Origin: Bacteroidota bacterium
GTDB lineage: Bacteria; Bacteroidota; Bacteroidia; Chitinophagales; Chitinophagaceae
Assembly (NCBI GenBank): GCA_947458915.1
Contig: CANHAE010000004.1
Coordinates: forward strand, 1 to 44,148
DNA length: 44,148 nt
Reading direction: 5' to 3'
In this document: positions 26,281 to 33,979 of the stretch, one piece after another
Layout: each line of letters opens with the position of its first letter
Position numbering within the stretch: position 1 is the first letter of the stretch
Translations under genes and position numbers: made by a program
The notes under the pieces: model-generated
What the model was told of the DNA's origin: nothing
Seen by the model: only the letters and a program-made list of their open reading frames with translations
Databases searched by the model: none

Positions 26281-27030
26281 TTAAGCTTTTTCAAACAACC
26301 ACCACAAGCGTTTACTAGGCTTAACTTTGTAATTGGCACCCATATATTTTTTAATATATTCAATTGCCTCTTCGGTATCGTCTGTAAATAGAATAAAGTT
26401 TTTATCTTCTGGTGAAATAGTACCTCCTTCAATCATATGTTCCATCCAATGTCGGAATGGTTCATAAAATTTTTTTCCCATCACCACAATGGGGAAATTT
26501 TTAATTACTTTAGTTTGTATTAGGGTAAGCGTTTCAAAAAATTCATCTTGGGTGCCAAAACCGCCTGGCATAATAACAAAGGCATAGGAGTATTTCACTA
26601 ACAACACTTTCCGGACAAAGAAAAAATCTATCGTGATAGACCTATGCACGTATGGATTTGGCTGTTGCTCATAAGGTAGTTTAATATTACATCCAATTGA
26701 TTTGCCCCCGTTTTCAAAAGCGCCTCTATTGGCCGCTTCCATAATACCAGGACCGCCGCCCGTCATGGTAGTAAATCCAGCTGCTGCAATTCGCTTCCCC
26801 ATTTCTCGAGCCATTATATAAAAAGGATGATCTTCTTTAAACCTTGCCGATCCAAAAACAGTAATACAAGGTCCAATAAAATGCAAAGTCCTAAATCCTT
26901 TTATAAATTGTTTGAATATTGAAAAAGCAAAGCTTAATTCATGAAGTCTTGATTTAGGACCTTCTAGACCGTAGGATTTTACCGCAGGGATAATACGACG
27001 CTTTTTAAGAGACTGGGTATCCTCGATCAT
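26281..27030 (-). CDS. LOG family protein (TIGR00730-like)
   Basis: A 249-residue Rossmann-like protein of the lysine-decarboxylase-named LOG family. The signatures are 'MTGGGPGIMEAANRGAFE' and 'MPGGFGTQDEFFETLT', which form the nucleotide and phosphoribosyl site. LOG enzymes release the base from nucleoside monophosphates such as cytokinin ribotides. Bacterial members are better seen as nucleotide phosphoribohydrolases (YgdH/PpnN relatives) than as decarboxylases. The ~45-residue basic N-terminal extension is common in Bacteroidota. It is a single gene, divergent from the unknown protein at 27118. Confidence 0.92.
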   Translation of the reverse strand: MIEDTQSLKKRRIIPAVKSYGLEGPKSRLHELSFAFSIFKQFIKGFRTLHFIGPCITVFGSARFKEDHPFYIMAREMGKRIAAAGFTTMTGGGPGIMEAANRGAFENGGKSIGCNIKLPYEQQPNPYVHRSITIDFFFVRKVLLVKYSYAFVIMPGGFGTQDEFFETLTLIQTKVIKNFPIVVMGKKFYEPFRHWMEHMIEGGTISPEDKNFILFTDDTEEAIEYIKKYMGANYKVKPSKRLWWLFEKA

Positions 27031-27102
27031 AAATAATAAAAATTAACAAATTCAATAGTACGAAGTTAAAATAAATAATGAAGTTGTGATCCTTAAATTA
27101 AC

Positions 27103-27110
27103 TAAATTTG
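27103..27110 (+). promoter_or_regulatory. Promoter -7 element for the gene at 27118
   Basis: TAAATTTG matches TAnnTTTG and ends 7 bp before the first ATG. A TTG at 27084-27086 could serve as a -33 element, although the spacing is short. Confidence 0.5.
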
Positions 27111-27117
27111 AAACTGG

Positions 27118-28509
27118 ATGAACCGTAAAGCTATGAAGAAAATGATACGCGTTGGACTACTAATTTTAATTACCTGCACTTCCCTTATTGGATTTTCACA
27201 AAATAATTTGGTTGTTGAACAAATTCAAGTGTATTCTCCCTTAAACCCGAATGCTACTTATTGGCAATTACCTGCCAATACTAATCCAATATTAGTCGCA
27301 CTAGACAAAGGCTATTTTTCAGAACTAAATTTGCAAAGAGATAAAAACTATCCCCTTGTTCAAAAGACATTGACAAAATTGAACCAAATGGGCAAAATTG
27401 TCATCAATTGGGAAAATAGTACCGATGTCCCCTACCACGCTTATATAGAATTGTACGAGGTATCCCCCGATTTCGCTTATAAAAATGAATTAGTTACTAT
27501 CCCCATAAATAAAAAGGACAGCGTGCATTCTTTTTGGCTAATTGGTTGTAGCATTTTTAATCAGCAAAAAGAAAAAATAAATGCTAAAAATATTTTAATG
27601 GGCTTGCTGCCCATTCATTCCTTAGGAATAGGTTATACAATTACTACATCAGCTAGTGTACCAACAAGCATCTATCAGGCAATCACAAAAGGCGTTTCTT
27701 TACTTTCTACACAATCAGGCGAATTAGATTATATAGAAGCAAAAATGCCTATGGCTTATGCAATTGATAATTATTGGATGCCCATTATTCATAACCAACC
27801 AAGAACAATTATTGATACCTCAAAAGGTTTTCTTGCTTTCACAAAAGAAGACAGGGGGCATTTATTAAGAATTCCAGCTGCCGTGCTAAATAAAATAAAC
27901 ACAAGAGACCGGTCGTCAAATAATCCATTTAGCGAACTAGTTACTTATATAAAGAAAAACAGGTCCAACACCAATAGCAACGAATACTATGAAGTAATAC
28001 AGTCCTTAAGGGATGTTACTAACAATATCGATTACACCATTAAAGGCTTTATTGAATTTGATAATATTGGCCTTAAGGACGAATCGGGAACCAACAACGC
28101 AATTGTTTTTTTACCCGACTCCATGCATACCATTTACCAAGGCAATGATAGTGTTGGTAATTTTAGAGTACGAGAAAATGTAGCGGAAAAAAATAAAACT
28201 TATAACCCTAATATAATTTATAACGGTTATGATTCTACTAAACAATTTGCACTAAATACATATTACGCTAAGCAGCCAATTGTACATTCAAGAGTTGTTG
28301 AAGGAAAAATAAAAAACCATAGTTTCACCATTCAACTTAATTATGAGAATAATTTAAACACCATACTGCTTGACAATAAAATTGTTTTAGTAACGGGTGG
28401 ACAAAAGAAACCGGCACACATGGTTATAACCCAAAATAGTGCCGACCCTATACTACTTGACTTATTACTGCTTATGGCGAGTAGTGAAATTTTTCAATAT
28501 CCTTCCTAA
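27118..28509 (+). CDS. Secreted protein of unknown function
   Basis: A 463-residue protein I do not recognise. Its signal peptide covers about residues 6-27 ('VGLLILITCTSLIGFSQ'). The mature part is Asn/Thr/Ile-rich and looks beta-structured, without cysteine pairs, repeats or known catalytic motifs. Asn- and Tyr-rich segments such as 'NPNIIYNGYDSTKQ' are typical of Bacteroidota envelope proteins. In-frame ATGs at 27133 and 27142 would also give a complete signal peptide. The promoter so close to 27118 makes 27133 or 27142 plausible starts unless the mRNA is leaderless. It lies 12 bp before xth, so the two may share a transcript. Confidence 0.8.
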   Translation: MNRKAMKKMIRVGLLILITCTSLIGFSQNNLVVEQIQVYSPLNPNATYWQLPANTNPILVALDKGYFSELNLQRDKNYPLVQKTLTKLNQMGKIVINWENSTDVPYHAYIELYEVSPDFAYKNELVTIPINKKDSVHSFWLIGCSIFNQQKEKINAKNILMGLLPIHSLGIGYTITTSASVPTSIYQAITKGVSLLSTQSGELDYIEAKMPMAYAIDNYWMPIIHNQPRTIIDTSKGFLAFTKEDRGHLLRIPAAVLNKINTRDRSSNNPFSELVTYIKKNRSNTNSNEYYEVIQSLRDVTNNIDYTIKGFIEFDNIGLKDESGTNNAIVFLPDSMHTIYQGNDSVGNFRVRENVAEKNKTYNPNIIYNGYDSTKQFALNTYYAKQPIVHSRVVEGKIKNHSFTIQLNYENNLNTILLDNKIVLVTGGQKKPAHMVITQNSADPILLDLLLLMASSEIFQYPS

Positions 28510-28521
28510 GCCCCAATTATT

Positions 28522-29292
28522 ATGCGTATAGTTAGTTATAATGTAAATGGCATTCGTGCTGCAATTAAAAAAGGTTTAATAGAATGGCTAACTGACTATT
28601 CGGTAGATGTGTTTTGTGTGCAAGAAACCAAAGCTGCTCCTACTGACATTGACCTAAGTTTATTTACTTCCCTTGGTTATCATGTTGCCTGGTATCCTGC
28701 TCAAAAAAAAGGATATAGTGGGGTAGCTATTTTTAGTAAAAGAAAGCCAAGCGAAATTTTTTATGGCAATGGCCACGCCATGAGTGATTCAGAGGGCCGT
28801 GTTGTTAGAATAGACCTTGGTGATTTAACAATTATTAATGCTTATTTTCCATCTGGCACAAGTGGGGAAGAACGCCAAACCTATAAATATCAATGGTTGG
28901 ATGAGTTTTATAAGTGGGTACAATTAATAAAAAAACAAAGGCCAAATATAATTGTATTAGGCGATTATAATATTGCTCATAAAGAAATAGATATTCATGA
29001 CCCAAAAGGAAATAAAAAATCATCTGGTTTTTTACCTGAAGAACGTGCATGGATGGATCTTTTTTTAGCAACTGGATGGGCAGATAGCTTTAGAGAAAAA
29101 AATCCCGATGTGACTGGTGCCTATTCATGGTGGAGCCAACGCTTCCCAACGGTAAGGTTGCAAAATAAAGGATGGAGGATTGACTATATATGTACAACCG
29201 AAGCATTAGCCCCTTCAATTAAAGCAGCTACTATACTACCTATGGTAAAACATAGTGATCATTGTCCAATTGTACTTGAACTAAAAAAATAA
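28522..29292 (+). CDS. xth: Exodeoxyribonuclease III
   Basis: A 256-residue exonuclease III/AP endonuclease of the EEP family, acting in base excision repair. Metal and catalytic motifs are present: 'YNVNGIRAAI' (N7), 'VQETKA' (E33 region), 'YFPSGTSGEERQTYK', 'GDYNIAHKEIDI', 'RIDYICTTEAL' and the final 'SDHCPIV' His-Asp pair. It is the usual length for XthA. It follows the unknown secreted protein by 12 bp and precedes a DUF4286 gene by 4 bp. Confidence 0.96.
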   Translation: MRIVSYNVNGIRAAIKKGLIEWLTDYSVDVFCVQETKAAPTDIDLSLFTSLGYHVAWYPAQKKGYSGVAIFSKRKPSEIFYGNGHAMSDSEGRVVRIDLGDLTIINAYFPSGTSGEERQTYKYQWLDEFYKWVQLIKKQRPNIIVLGDYNIAHKEIDIHDPKGNKKSSGFLPEERAWMDLFLATGWADSFREKNPDVTGAYSWWSQRFPTVRLQNKGWRIDYICTTEALAPSIKAATILPMVKHSDHCPIVLELKK

Positions 29293-29296
29293 ATAC

Positions 29297-29599
29297 ATGT
29301 ACGTTCAAAACATTAGTTTTCAAATTGCACCAACTTTAGAAATTCAATGGTTAGAGTGGATGAAAACAAAATTAATCCCACTTTTTTCCGCAACAGGTTG
29401 CTTTAATGAAAGTAAATTTTACCAATTGGACGTAACCGCCGACCAAGCACCCACCTACACGCTACAATTATTTACTTCGGACCAAGGCCTTTTGAACAAT
29501 TACCTTGAACAACACGCTAATGAGCTATTACAGGAAATACAGGCAATTTGGGGGGACCAATGCTTTCACTTTAGCACAACCATGAAAATTGTGAATTGA
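29297..29599 (+). CDS. DUF4286 family protein
   Basis: A 100-residue soluble protein, 4 bp after xth and probably co-transcribed. 'YVQNISFQIAPTLEIQWLEWMKTKLIPLF' at the start and 'TYTLQLFTSDQGLLNNYLEQHANEL' in the middle fit the DUF4286 ferredoxin-like (ABM-like) fold common in Bacteroidota. There are no catalytic residues to point to. The function is unknown. Confidence 0.85.
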   Translation: MYVQNISFQIAPTLEIQWLEWMKTKLIPLFSATGCFNESKFYQLDVTADQAPTYTLQLFTSDQGLLNNYLEQHANELLQEIQAIWGDQCFHFSTTMKIVN

Positions 29600-29857
29600 T
29601 TGTGGATACTTAGTGCCGCGAAAGCCGCCATAGGCCTATATTTCAGAAAACAAGCTTCTGAAAGTCAATAAAATCAACACTTTACGTAATTATACTGTAA
29701 TGTGAGATTGCCTACGACGATGCTCATTTTCCTTGAAAACCTTACTATTTAAGGGTTTAAGTGGAAAAATAAAATAAAAAAATAGTGCAAAATATTTTTT
29801 TGATTCATAAAACCCAATAAATTTGTCCTATCGTTTAAAACTATAAAAAACACATCT
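29600..29857. other. 258-bp intergenic region with two palindromes, no gene seen
   Basis: No credible reading frame. It holds the 10-bp palindrome ATAGGCCTAT (29630-29639) and, two bases later, a hairpin TTTCAGAA / TTCTGAAA (29641-29648 with 29656-29663, 7-base loop). No U-run follows the hairpin, so it is a poor terminator. The A/T-rich right half contains the HU promoter. Confidence 0.5.
29799..29825 (+). promoter_or_regulatory. HU gene promoter
   Basis: TTTG at 29799-29802 and TAAATTTG at 29818-29825, an exact TAnnTTTG, with 15 bp between. The upstream A/T-rich tract could act as an UP-like element, as expected for an abundant protein. The -7 element ends 32 bp before the ATG. Confidence 0.6.
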
Positions 29858-30127
29858 ATGAACAAAGCAGAATTGATCGCACACATTGCTGACGCTGTTG
29901 GTTGTCCAAAAACACAAGCTAACGCATCTTTAGACGCTTTTATTGAAGCAGTAACTAAATCATTGAAAAAAGGTGATAAAGTAACTTTAGTAGGTTTTGG
30001 TACTTTCTCAGTATCTAAGCGTGCTGCAAGAACTGGTCGTAACCCACAAACAGGTGAAACAATCAAGATTAAAGCTAAAAAAGTTGCACGTTTCAAGGCT
30101 GGTAAAGAATTGAGCGGCAAGTTGTAG
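29858..30127 (+). CDS. HU family DNA-binding protein
   Basis: An 89-residue nucleoid protein. '[15 protein letters not shown]' begins the dimerisation helices, '[25 protein letters not shown]' gives the saddle and the DNA-intercalating arm with the conserved RNP, and '[11 protein letters not shown]' ends it. Length and sequence are those of a canonical HU, not of the longer Bacteroidota HU-like proteins. It is monocistronic between a strong promoter and a strong terminator. Its C-terminal codon choice looks like that of a highly expressed gene. Confidence 0.97.
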   Translation: MNKAELIAHIADAVGCPKTQANASLDAFIEAVTKSLKKGDKVTLVGFGTFSVSKRAARTGRNPQTGETIKIKAKKVARFKAGKELSGKL

Positions 30128-30145
30128 TTTAAATTAATTTGAAAT

Positions 30146-30184
30146 AAAACCCCTCGAATAGTCAAATATTCAAGGGGTTTTTTT
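30146..30184 (+). terminator. Intrinsic terminator after HU
   Basis: Stem AAAACCCCT / AGGGGTTTT extended by GAATA / TATTC with one C-A mismatch, 6-base loop, then a run of T. Confidence 0.92.
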
Positions 30185-30223
30185 ATTTTTACAGTCTATT
30201 CACTATTTAAACAACGTAATATC

Positions 30224-30367
30224 ATGGGAAGAGGAGATAAAAAAACAGCTAAAGGCAAAAGATTCATGGGATCTTTCGGAGTAAGCAGACCACACAAAAT
30301 AGCTACTACTGCACCTAAGCCAGCAGCAGCTGCCACTGTCACAAAAAAAACTAAAGCAAGCGCTTAA
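30224..30367 (+). CDS. 30S ribosomal protein THX
   Basis: A 47-residue basic protein. 'MGRGDKKTAKGKRFMGSFG' followed by 'VSRPHK' is the THX (bTHX) signature found in Bacteroidota and Thermus, where the protein binds in a cavity of the 16S rRNA head. The second half is an Ala/Thr/Lys tail ('APKPAAAATVTKKTKASA') that varies between species. I call ATG 30224 and TAA ending at 30367. It sits between the HU terminator and its own terminator, so it is a separate short unit. Confidence 0.92.
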   Translation: MGRGDKKTAKGKRFMGSFGVSRPHKIATTAPKPAAAATVTKKTKASA

Positions 30368-30382
30368 AATTTGTATAAAGAT

Positions 30383-30405
30383 CCCCGAAGTTTCGGGGTT
30401 TTTTT
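30383..30405 (+). terminator. Intrinsic terminator after THX
   Basis: CCCCGA / TCGGGG stem with an AGTT loop followed directly by seven T. Confidence 0.93.
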
Positions 30406-30409
30406 ATGC

Positions 30410-30417
30410 TAAATTTG
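30410..30417 (+). promoter_or_regulatory. Promoter -7 element for the small CxxC protein
   Basis: TAAATTTG matches TAnnTTTG exactly and ends 5 bp before the ATG at 30423, which implies a very short or absent leader. Confidence 0.5.
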
Positions 30418-30422
30418 CATGT

Positions 30423-30632
30423 ATGAAAAAGCTTTCATTTTTATTTACATTATTACTCCTAACAACTATTGGTTTTGGACAATGTTCTATTTGTACCAAA
30501 ACTGCAAGTCAAATTGGAGAAGAAGCTGGAAAAGGTTTTAATGCCGGGGTATTATACCTAGCTGCTATGCCATTTGCTATTATAGGCTATATAGCTTACA
30601 AATGGTGGAAAAACGAAAACACTGTCGCCTAA
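30423..30632 (+). CDS. Small exported CxxC membrane protein
   Basis: A 69-residue protein. A signal peptide covers residues 1-20 ('FLFTLLLLTTIGFGQ'). The mature N-terminus would begin C21-S-I-C24, a CxxC facing the periplasm, then 'TKTASQIGEEAGKGFN', and a membrane segment at about 42-60 ending in 'YKWWKNENTVA'. It could alternatively be a lipoprotein cleaved before C21, but the residue pattern before it (FGQ) suits signal peptidase I better. The function is unknown. A thiol or metal-binding role is only a guess from CxxC. FkbM follows after 1 bp. Confidence 0.8.
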   Translation: MKKLSFLFTLLLLTTIGFGQCSICTKTASQIGEEAGKGFNAGVLYLAAMPFAIIGYIAYKWWKNENTVA

Positions 30633-30633
30633 C

Positions 30634-31365
30634 ATGAATAAACTTATTCAGTTCATCAAACTTTTTCATAGGGCTTATAAATATCAGCAAAGTGATGTTG
30701 GTGAAATTACATACGTAAAAGCATCTATTAAAAAGGGGAATACCGTTTTCGATATTGGTGCACATAAAGCAGGCTATTTATATTTTATAAAAAAACAAGT
30801 AGGGCCAAACGGTAAAGTATATGCTTTTGAACCCCAGTCAAATTTGTTTAACTACATCACAAAATTAAAAGCTTTATTTAATTGGGATAATGTTACACTT
30901 GAACATTTAGCGTTAAGCAACTCCGCTGGTGAAGCCCAGCTATACCTACCTACAGAAGAAGCTGGCAAAACGAGTTCTCCTGGCGCTACCATTGCTGCTA
31001 CTAAGGACGATACTAACTTTATCTCACTTGAAAAGGTATCCACCTCTACCCTTGACACTTATTGTAGATTGCATAATTGCAAGCCTGATTTTTTAAAAAT
31101 TGATGTAGAAGGCAATGAATTAAATATTTTCAAAGGAGGTGTAGAAACGCTTTCAAAATACAAGCCTAAAATAATTGTAGAAATAGAATCCAGGCATATT
31201 GGAAAAGAAAAAGTGATGGAAACTATTCAGTTTCTTGAATCAATCGGCTACAAAGGACAATTTGTAAAAGGTGCAGCATATTTACCTGTAAGTGCTTTCG
31301 ATTTTGCTATACACCAAAACAGAGCAGACGAAAAAAACTATTGTAATAATTTTATTTTCGAATAG
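30634..31365 (+). CDS. FkbM family methyltransferase
   Basis: A 243-residue SAM-dependent methyltransferase. Motif I is 'NTVFDIGAHKAGYLYF' (about 36-51), 'GKVYAFEPQSNLFNYI' supplies the acidic ribose-binding residue, and 'PDFLKIDVEGNELNIFKGG' is the FkbM-specific motif. Such enzymes O-methylate sugars or related hydroxyls, often in surface polysaccharides. The ATG comes 1 bp after the stop of the small CxxC protein, so translation is probably coupled. It converges with meaB with 2 bp between the stops. Confidence 0.92.
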   Translation: MNKLIQFIKLFHRAYKYQQSDVGEITYVKASIKKGNTVFDIGAHKAGYLYFIKKQVGPNGKVYAFEPQSNLFNYITKLKALFNWDNVTLEHLALSNSAGEAQLYLPTEEAGKTSSPGATIAATKDDTNFISLEKVSTSTLDTYCRLHNCKPDFLKIDVEGNELNIFKGGVETLSKYKPKIIVEIESRHIGKEKVMETIQFLESIGYKGQFVKGAAYLPVSAFDFAIHQNRADEKNYCNNFIFE

Positions 31366-31367
31366 CA

Positions 31368-32270
31368 CTAATAAAAAGACTGCGCAAATTTAAAAATATT
31401 AAACTGCGGCTTTGCGCATGCTTCTAGTAATTTTTCATTCATTTCTTTCAAATCAATTTGTCTCATTTTTTGGGCAACAATTAATTGTAACACTTTAGAC
31501 ATTATTAATTTTGTATTTCCCCCTGCATTGGATAGGGACTCATGATGCTCATTAATGGCAGTAATTAATTCTTGAATGCCTACCCCTTGGCTAGCAACTG
31601 TCTTTACCACTTTTATACGCTTGGTATCATGCGCAGCCTCTATCAACATTTGCTGAATATGATTTGTAAATACTTGCGCATCTGGCCGGTCACTTTTGTT
31701 CACTACAAACAAATCAGCAACTTCCATTAAGCCTGATTTCATCATTTGAACCTCGTCCCCTGCTTCTGGGACCAAAACCACAATGGTCGTCTCGGCAAGC
31801 GAGGCCACTTCAACTTCAGACTGTCCAACCCCTACCGTCTCCAAAACAACCACATCAAAGCCAACCGACTGTAATAGGGTGGTAAGTTCTATCATTGAAC
31901 TAGTTAGCCCTCCTAAATGGCCGCGAGATGCCAAAGAACGAATAAACACATTTGGGTTTAGGTACCATTCCTTCATTCTAATCCTGTCGCCCAATAGGGC
32001 GCCTTTATGAAAAGGTGAAGAAGGGTCCACCGACAACACAGCCACTTTCTTGCCTTCTTTAATCCACTCTCCAATCAACGCTGAAATAAGGGTACTCTTA
32101 CCTGCACCAGGGGGGCCAGTAATGCCAATAACCGGGATGTTACTTGGTACTAAAGCTTCCAAAAATTCCGCCACCCCTTCGCTTTTATTTTCGATTTGGG
32201 AAATGGTTTTAGCCAACAACAAAAAATCGCCATTCGTTACTCCCTTGTTTATATCGGTTATTGCAAACAT
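31368..32270 (-). CDS. meaB: Methylmalonyl-CoA mutase-associated GTPase MeaB
   Basis: A 300-residue G3E-family GTPase (MeaB/ArgK). The P-loop is 'GPPGAGKS' at 52-59. 'DPSSPFHKGALLGDRIRM' and 'ETVGVGQSEVEVA' are the family signatures, and 'NKSDRPDA' is the guanine-recognition motif. MeaB guards and repairs the B12-dependent methylmalonyl-CoA mutase. The mutase genes are not in the window. The name 'LAO/AO transporter ATPase ArgK' is outdated. The gene starts 2 bp after the stop of the glycosyltransferase-like gene, which suggests translational coupling. Confidence 0.95.
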   Translation of the reverse strand: MFAITDINKGVTNGDFLLLAKTISQIENKSEGVAEFLEALVPSNIPVIGITGPPGAGKSTLISALIGEWIKEGKKVAVLSVDPSSPFHKGALLGDRIRMKEWYLNPNVFIRSLASRGHLGGLTSSMIELTTLLQSVGFDVVVLETVGVGQSEVEVASLAETTIVVLVPEAGDEVQMMKSGLMEVADLFVVNKSDRPDAQVFTNHIQQMLIEAAHDTKRIKVVKTVASQGVGIQELITAINEHHESLSNAGGNTKLIMSKVLQLIVAQKMRQIDLKEMNEKLLEACAKPQFNIFKFAQSFY

Positions 32271-32272
32271 TA

Positions 32273-33148
32273 TTAGGGTCTTATTATTTTATGATTTTTG
32301 AAATCAAAAGGACGAATCCCTGTTAATTTTTCAAAATAATACAAGACCAAATTTTTTAAGGAAAATTTCTTTTTGGAAACATCTAAATCAATCACCCAGT
32401 TTTTTTTCTTAATACGGTCAAGCATCACATTAGGATGCGTTTCGGTAAATTTTTCCAAAGAATCAAAGCCTGTAAAATCATAATAATCAGGGCTTGCAAT
32501 AATTTTTTCCATTTTGGTATCATCATTCCAAAACACACTACTTTCTTTTTGTTTTTTTCGCATTTGCTCGGGACTCTTCACCCAGCCATAATGGTAAATA
32601 CTTGCGTCAATTTTAGCGACAGACAATTTACTTTTCTCTATTCTAAATCCTTGAGCGTCTTTATAAGCACTAATCTCCTTATTGTTTCTTATAATTCTTG
32701 TTTCGCAATCATACCATTTTCTACTGTCTCCTACATAATCGTAAGTGCCATAAAAATGTTTATAATTAAATAGTAAGCCTTGCACAGCTTTATCATTGGC
32801 ATATTTGGCGCAGGCAGCTTTAATTGCAGGGTAAAATTTTTCATGCACCACTTCATCCCCTTGAATGTAAAAAGCCCAAGTAAAGGAAGGGTCAATTAAT
32901 TGAAAGGCCTTATTTGTTTCGGCTGCTAATACTGCTCCTCCTTTTCTTAATGCCGAATCCCAAACTGAATGATGAATTTTTATCTTAGGATCACCAATTG
33001 ATTCAATTAATGCAATTGTTTCATCTGTAGAATCGCCTATTAACACAATCATTTCGTCTACCACAGGCAGAATTGAACGAATTGCTTCAACAATAGGAAA
33101 ATCATTTACTACCGCATTTTTTATAATTGTAAAGCCCGCAACTTTCAT
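32273..33148 (-). CDS. Glycosyltransferase family 2-like protein
   Basis: A 291-residue GT-A-like protein. The first strand 'MKVAGFTIIKNAV' carries the IKN motif seen in family 2, 'VDEMIVLIGDSTDETIALI' the second, and 'WAFYIQGDEVVHEKFY' holds the E/D-x-E metal-binding region in a modified form. I start at the ATG at 33148 because the fold begins there. An upstream ATG at 33229 adds 27 residues that do not resemble the domain. There is no C-terminal membrane segment. The substrate is unknown, possibly surface glycan, like the nearby FkbM. Confidence 0.82.
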   Translation of the reverse strand: MKVAGFTIIKNAVVNDFPIVEAIRSILPVVDEMIVLIGDSTDETIALIESIGDPKIKIHHSVWDSALRKGGAVLAAETNKAFQLIDPSFTWAFYIQGDEVVHEKFYPAIKAACAKYANDKAVQGLLFNYKHFYGTYDYVGDSRKWYDCETRIIRNNKEISAYKDAQGFRIEKSKLSVAKIDASIYHYGWVKSPEQMRKKQKESSVFWNDDTKMEKIIASPDYYDFTGFDSLEKFTETHPNVMLDRIKKKNWVIDLDVSKKKFSLKNLVLYYFEKLTGIRPFDFKNHKIIRP

Positions 33149-33253
33149 TTCATTTTCTTTTGTACTCCAAAGAACTGAAAACTTTTGCAACTTGCCTATT
33201 GTTTTAGGTAAACTTTGGGTCAAAGACATTAATTTTGAATTTCAAGTAAGTAT

Positions 33254-33979
33254 ATGTCTACCAGTATTTGTTTTGATTTTGGAAATACCCGATTAAAAGC
33301 AGCCATCTTTATTAATAAAGATTTGCAAAAAGTGCATGTGTTTGAGCAGGCCAATATTGAAAGTATAACGGCGCTACTGCAAGCATGGAAGCCCGAAAAA
33401 ACAATCCTTGCTTCGGTAATTCATCATGACAAGGAAATTGAGACGCTTTTGGCTCAAAATTCTAAATTTCACCTATTAGGTCCAAAAACAAACTTAAGTT
33501 TTACCACACCAGTAGGAAAGCCTGAAACCATCGGGGCCGACCGTATTGCATTAATAACTGCTGCTATAGACCAATTCCCCAACCAACATAACCTTGTAAT
33601 TGCCCTTGGAAGCTGCATCACCTATAATTTCGTCAATAAACAGCATGAGTTTCTTGGGGGAAGCATCTCACCGGGTATGCAAATGCGCTTTAAGTCAATG
33701 CACGATTTAACTGCTTTATTACCCATGGTAGAAGCTTCAAGCGAGTTCCCACTAATAGGTTATGATACCAAAACAAACCTGCTAAGTGGGGTAATATTGG
33801 GCATTGCAGCCGAAATTGATGGTATTATTGCTGCTTATGAGCAAAAATTTGCCAACTTTAACGTGCTATTAACCGGTGGAGATATATGTTATTTTGCGCC
33901 TCACTTAAAAAAAAGGATATTTGCCGACCAAAATTTAATATTTAAAGGACTTTATGCTATCTGCGAAAAAAATAATTAG
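33254..33979 (+). CDS. coaX: Type III pantothenate kinase
   Basis: A 241-residue kinase for the first step of coenzyme A synthesis. The ASKHA phosphate-binding motif is 'CFDFGNTRLKAAIF' (6-19). 'PETIGADRIALITAA' holds the GxDR signature, and 'IALGSCITYNFV' and 'LGGSISPGMQMRFKSMHDLTA' line the active site. The threonine/aspartate residues of CoaX are kept as far as I can judge. Its last 26 bp overlap the start of the outer-membrane protein gene. Confidence 0.95.
   Translation: MSTSICFDFGNTRLKAAIFINKDLQKVHVFEQANIESITALLQAWKPEKTILASVIHHDKEIETLLAQNSKFHLLGPKTNLSFTTPVGKPETIGADRIALITAAIDQFPNQHNLVIALGSCITYNFVNKQHEFLGGSISPGMQMRFKSMHDLTALLPMVEASSEFPLIGYDTKTNLLSGVILGIAAEIDGIIAAYEQKFANFNVLLTGGDICYFAPHLKKRIFADQNLIFKGLYAICEKNN

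Noticed and set aside
33149-33229. N-terminal extension of the glycosyltransferase-like protein from the ATG at 33229
   Set aside because: The 27 residues precede the first strand of the fold and would leave only 24 bp to the divergent coaX start. It remains possible.
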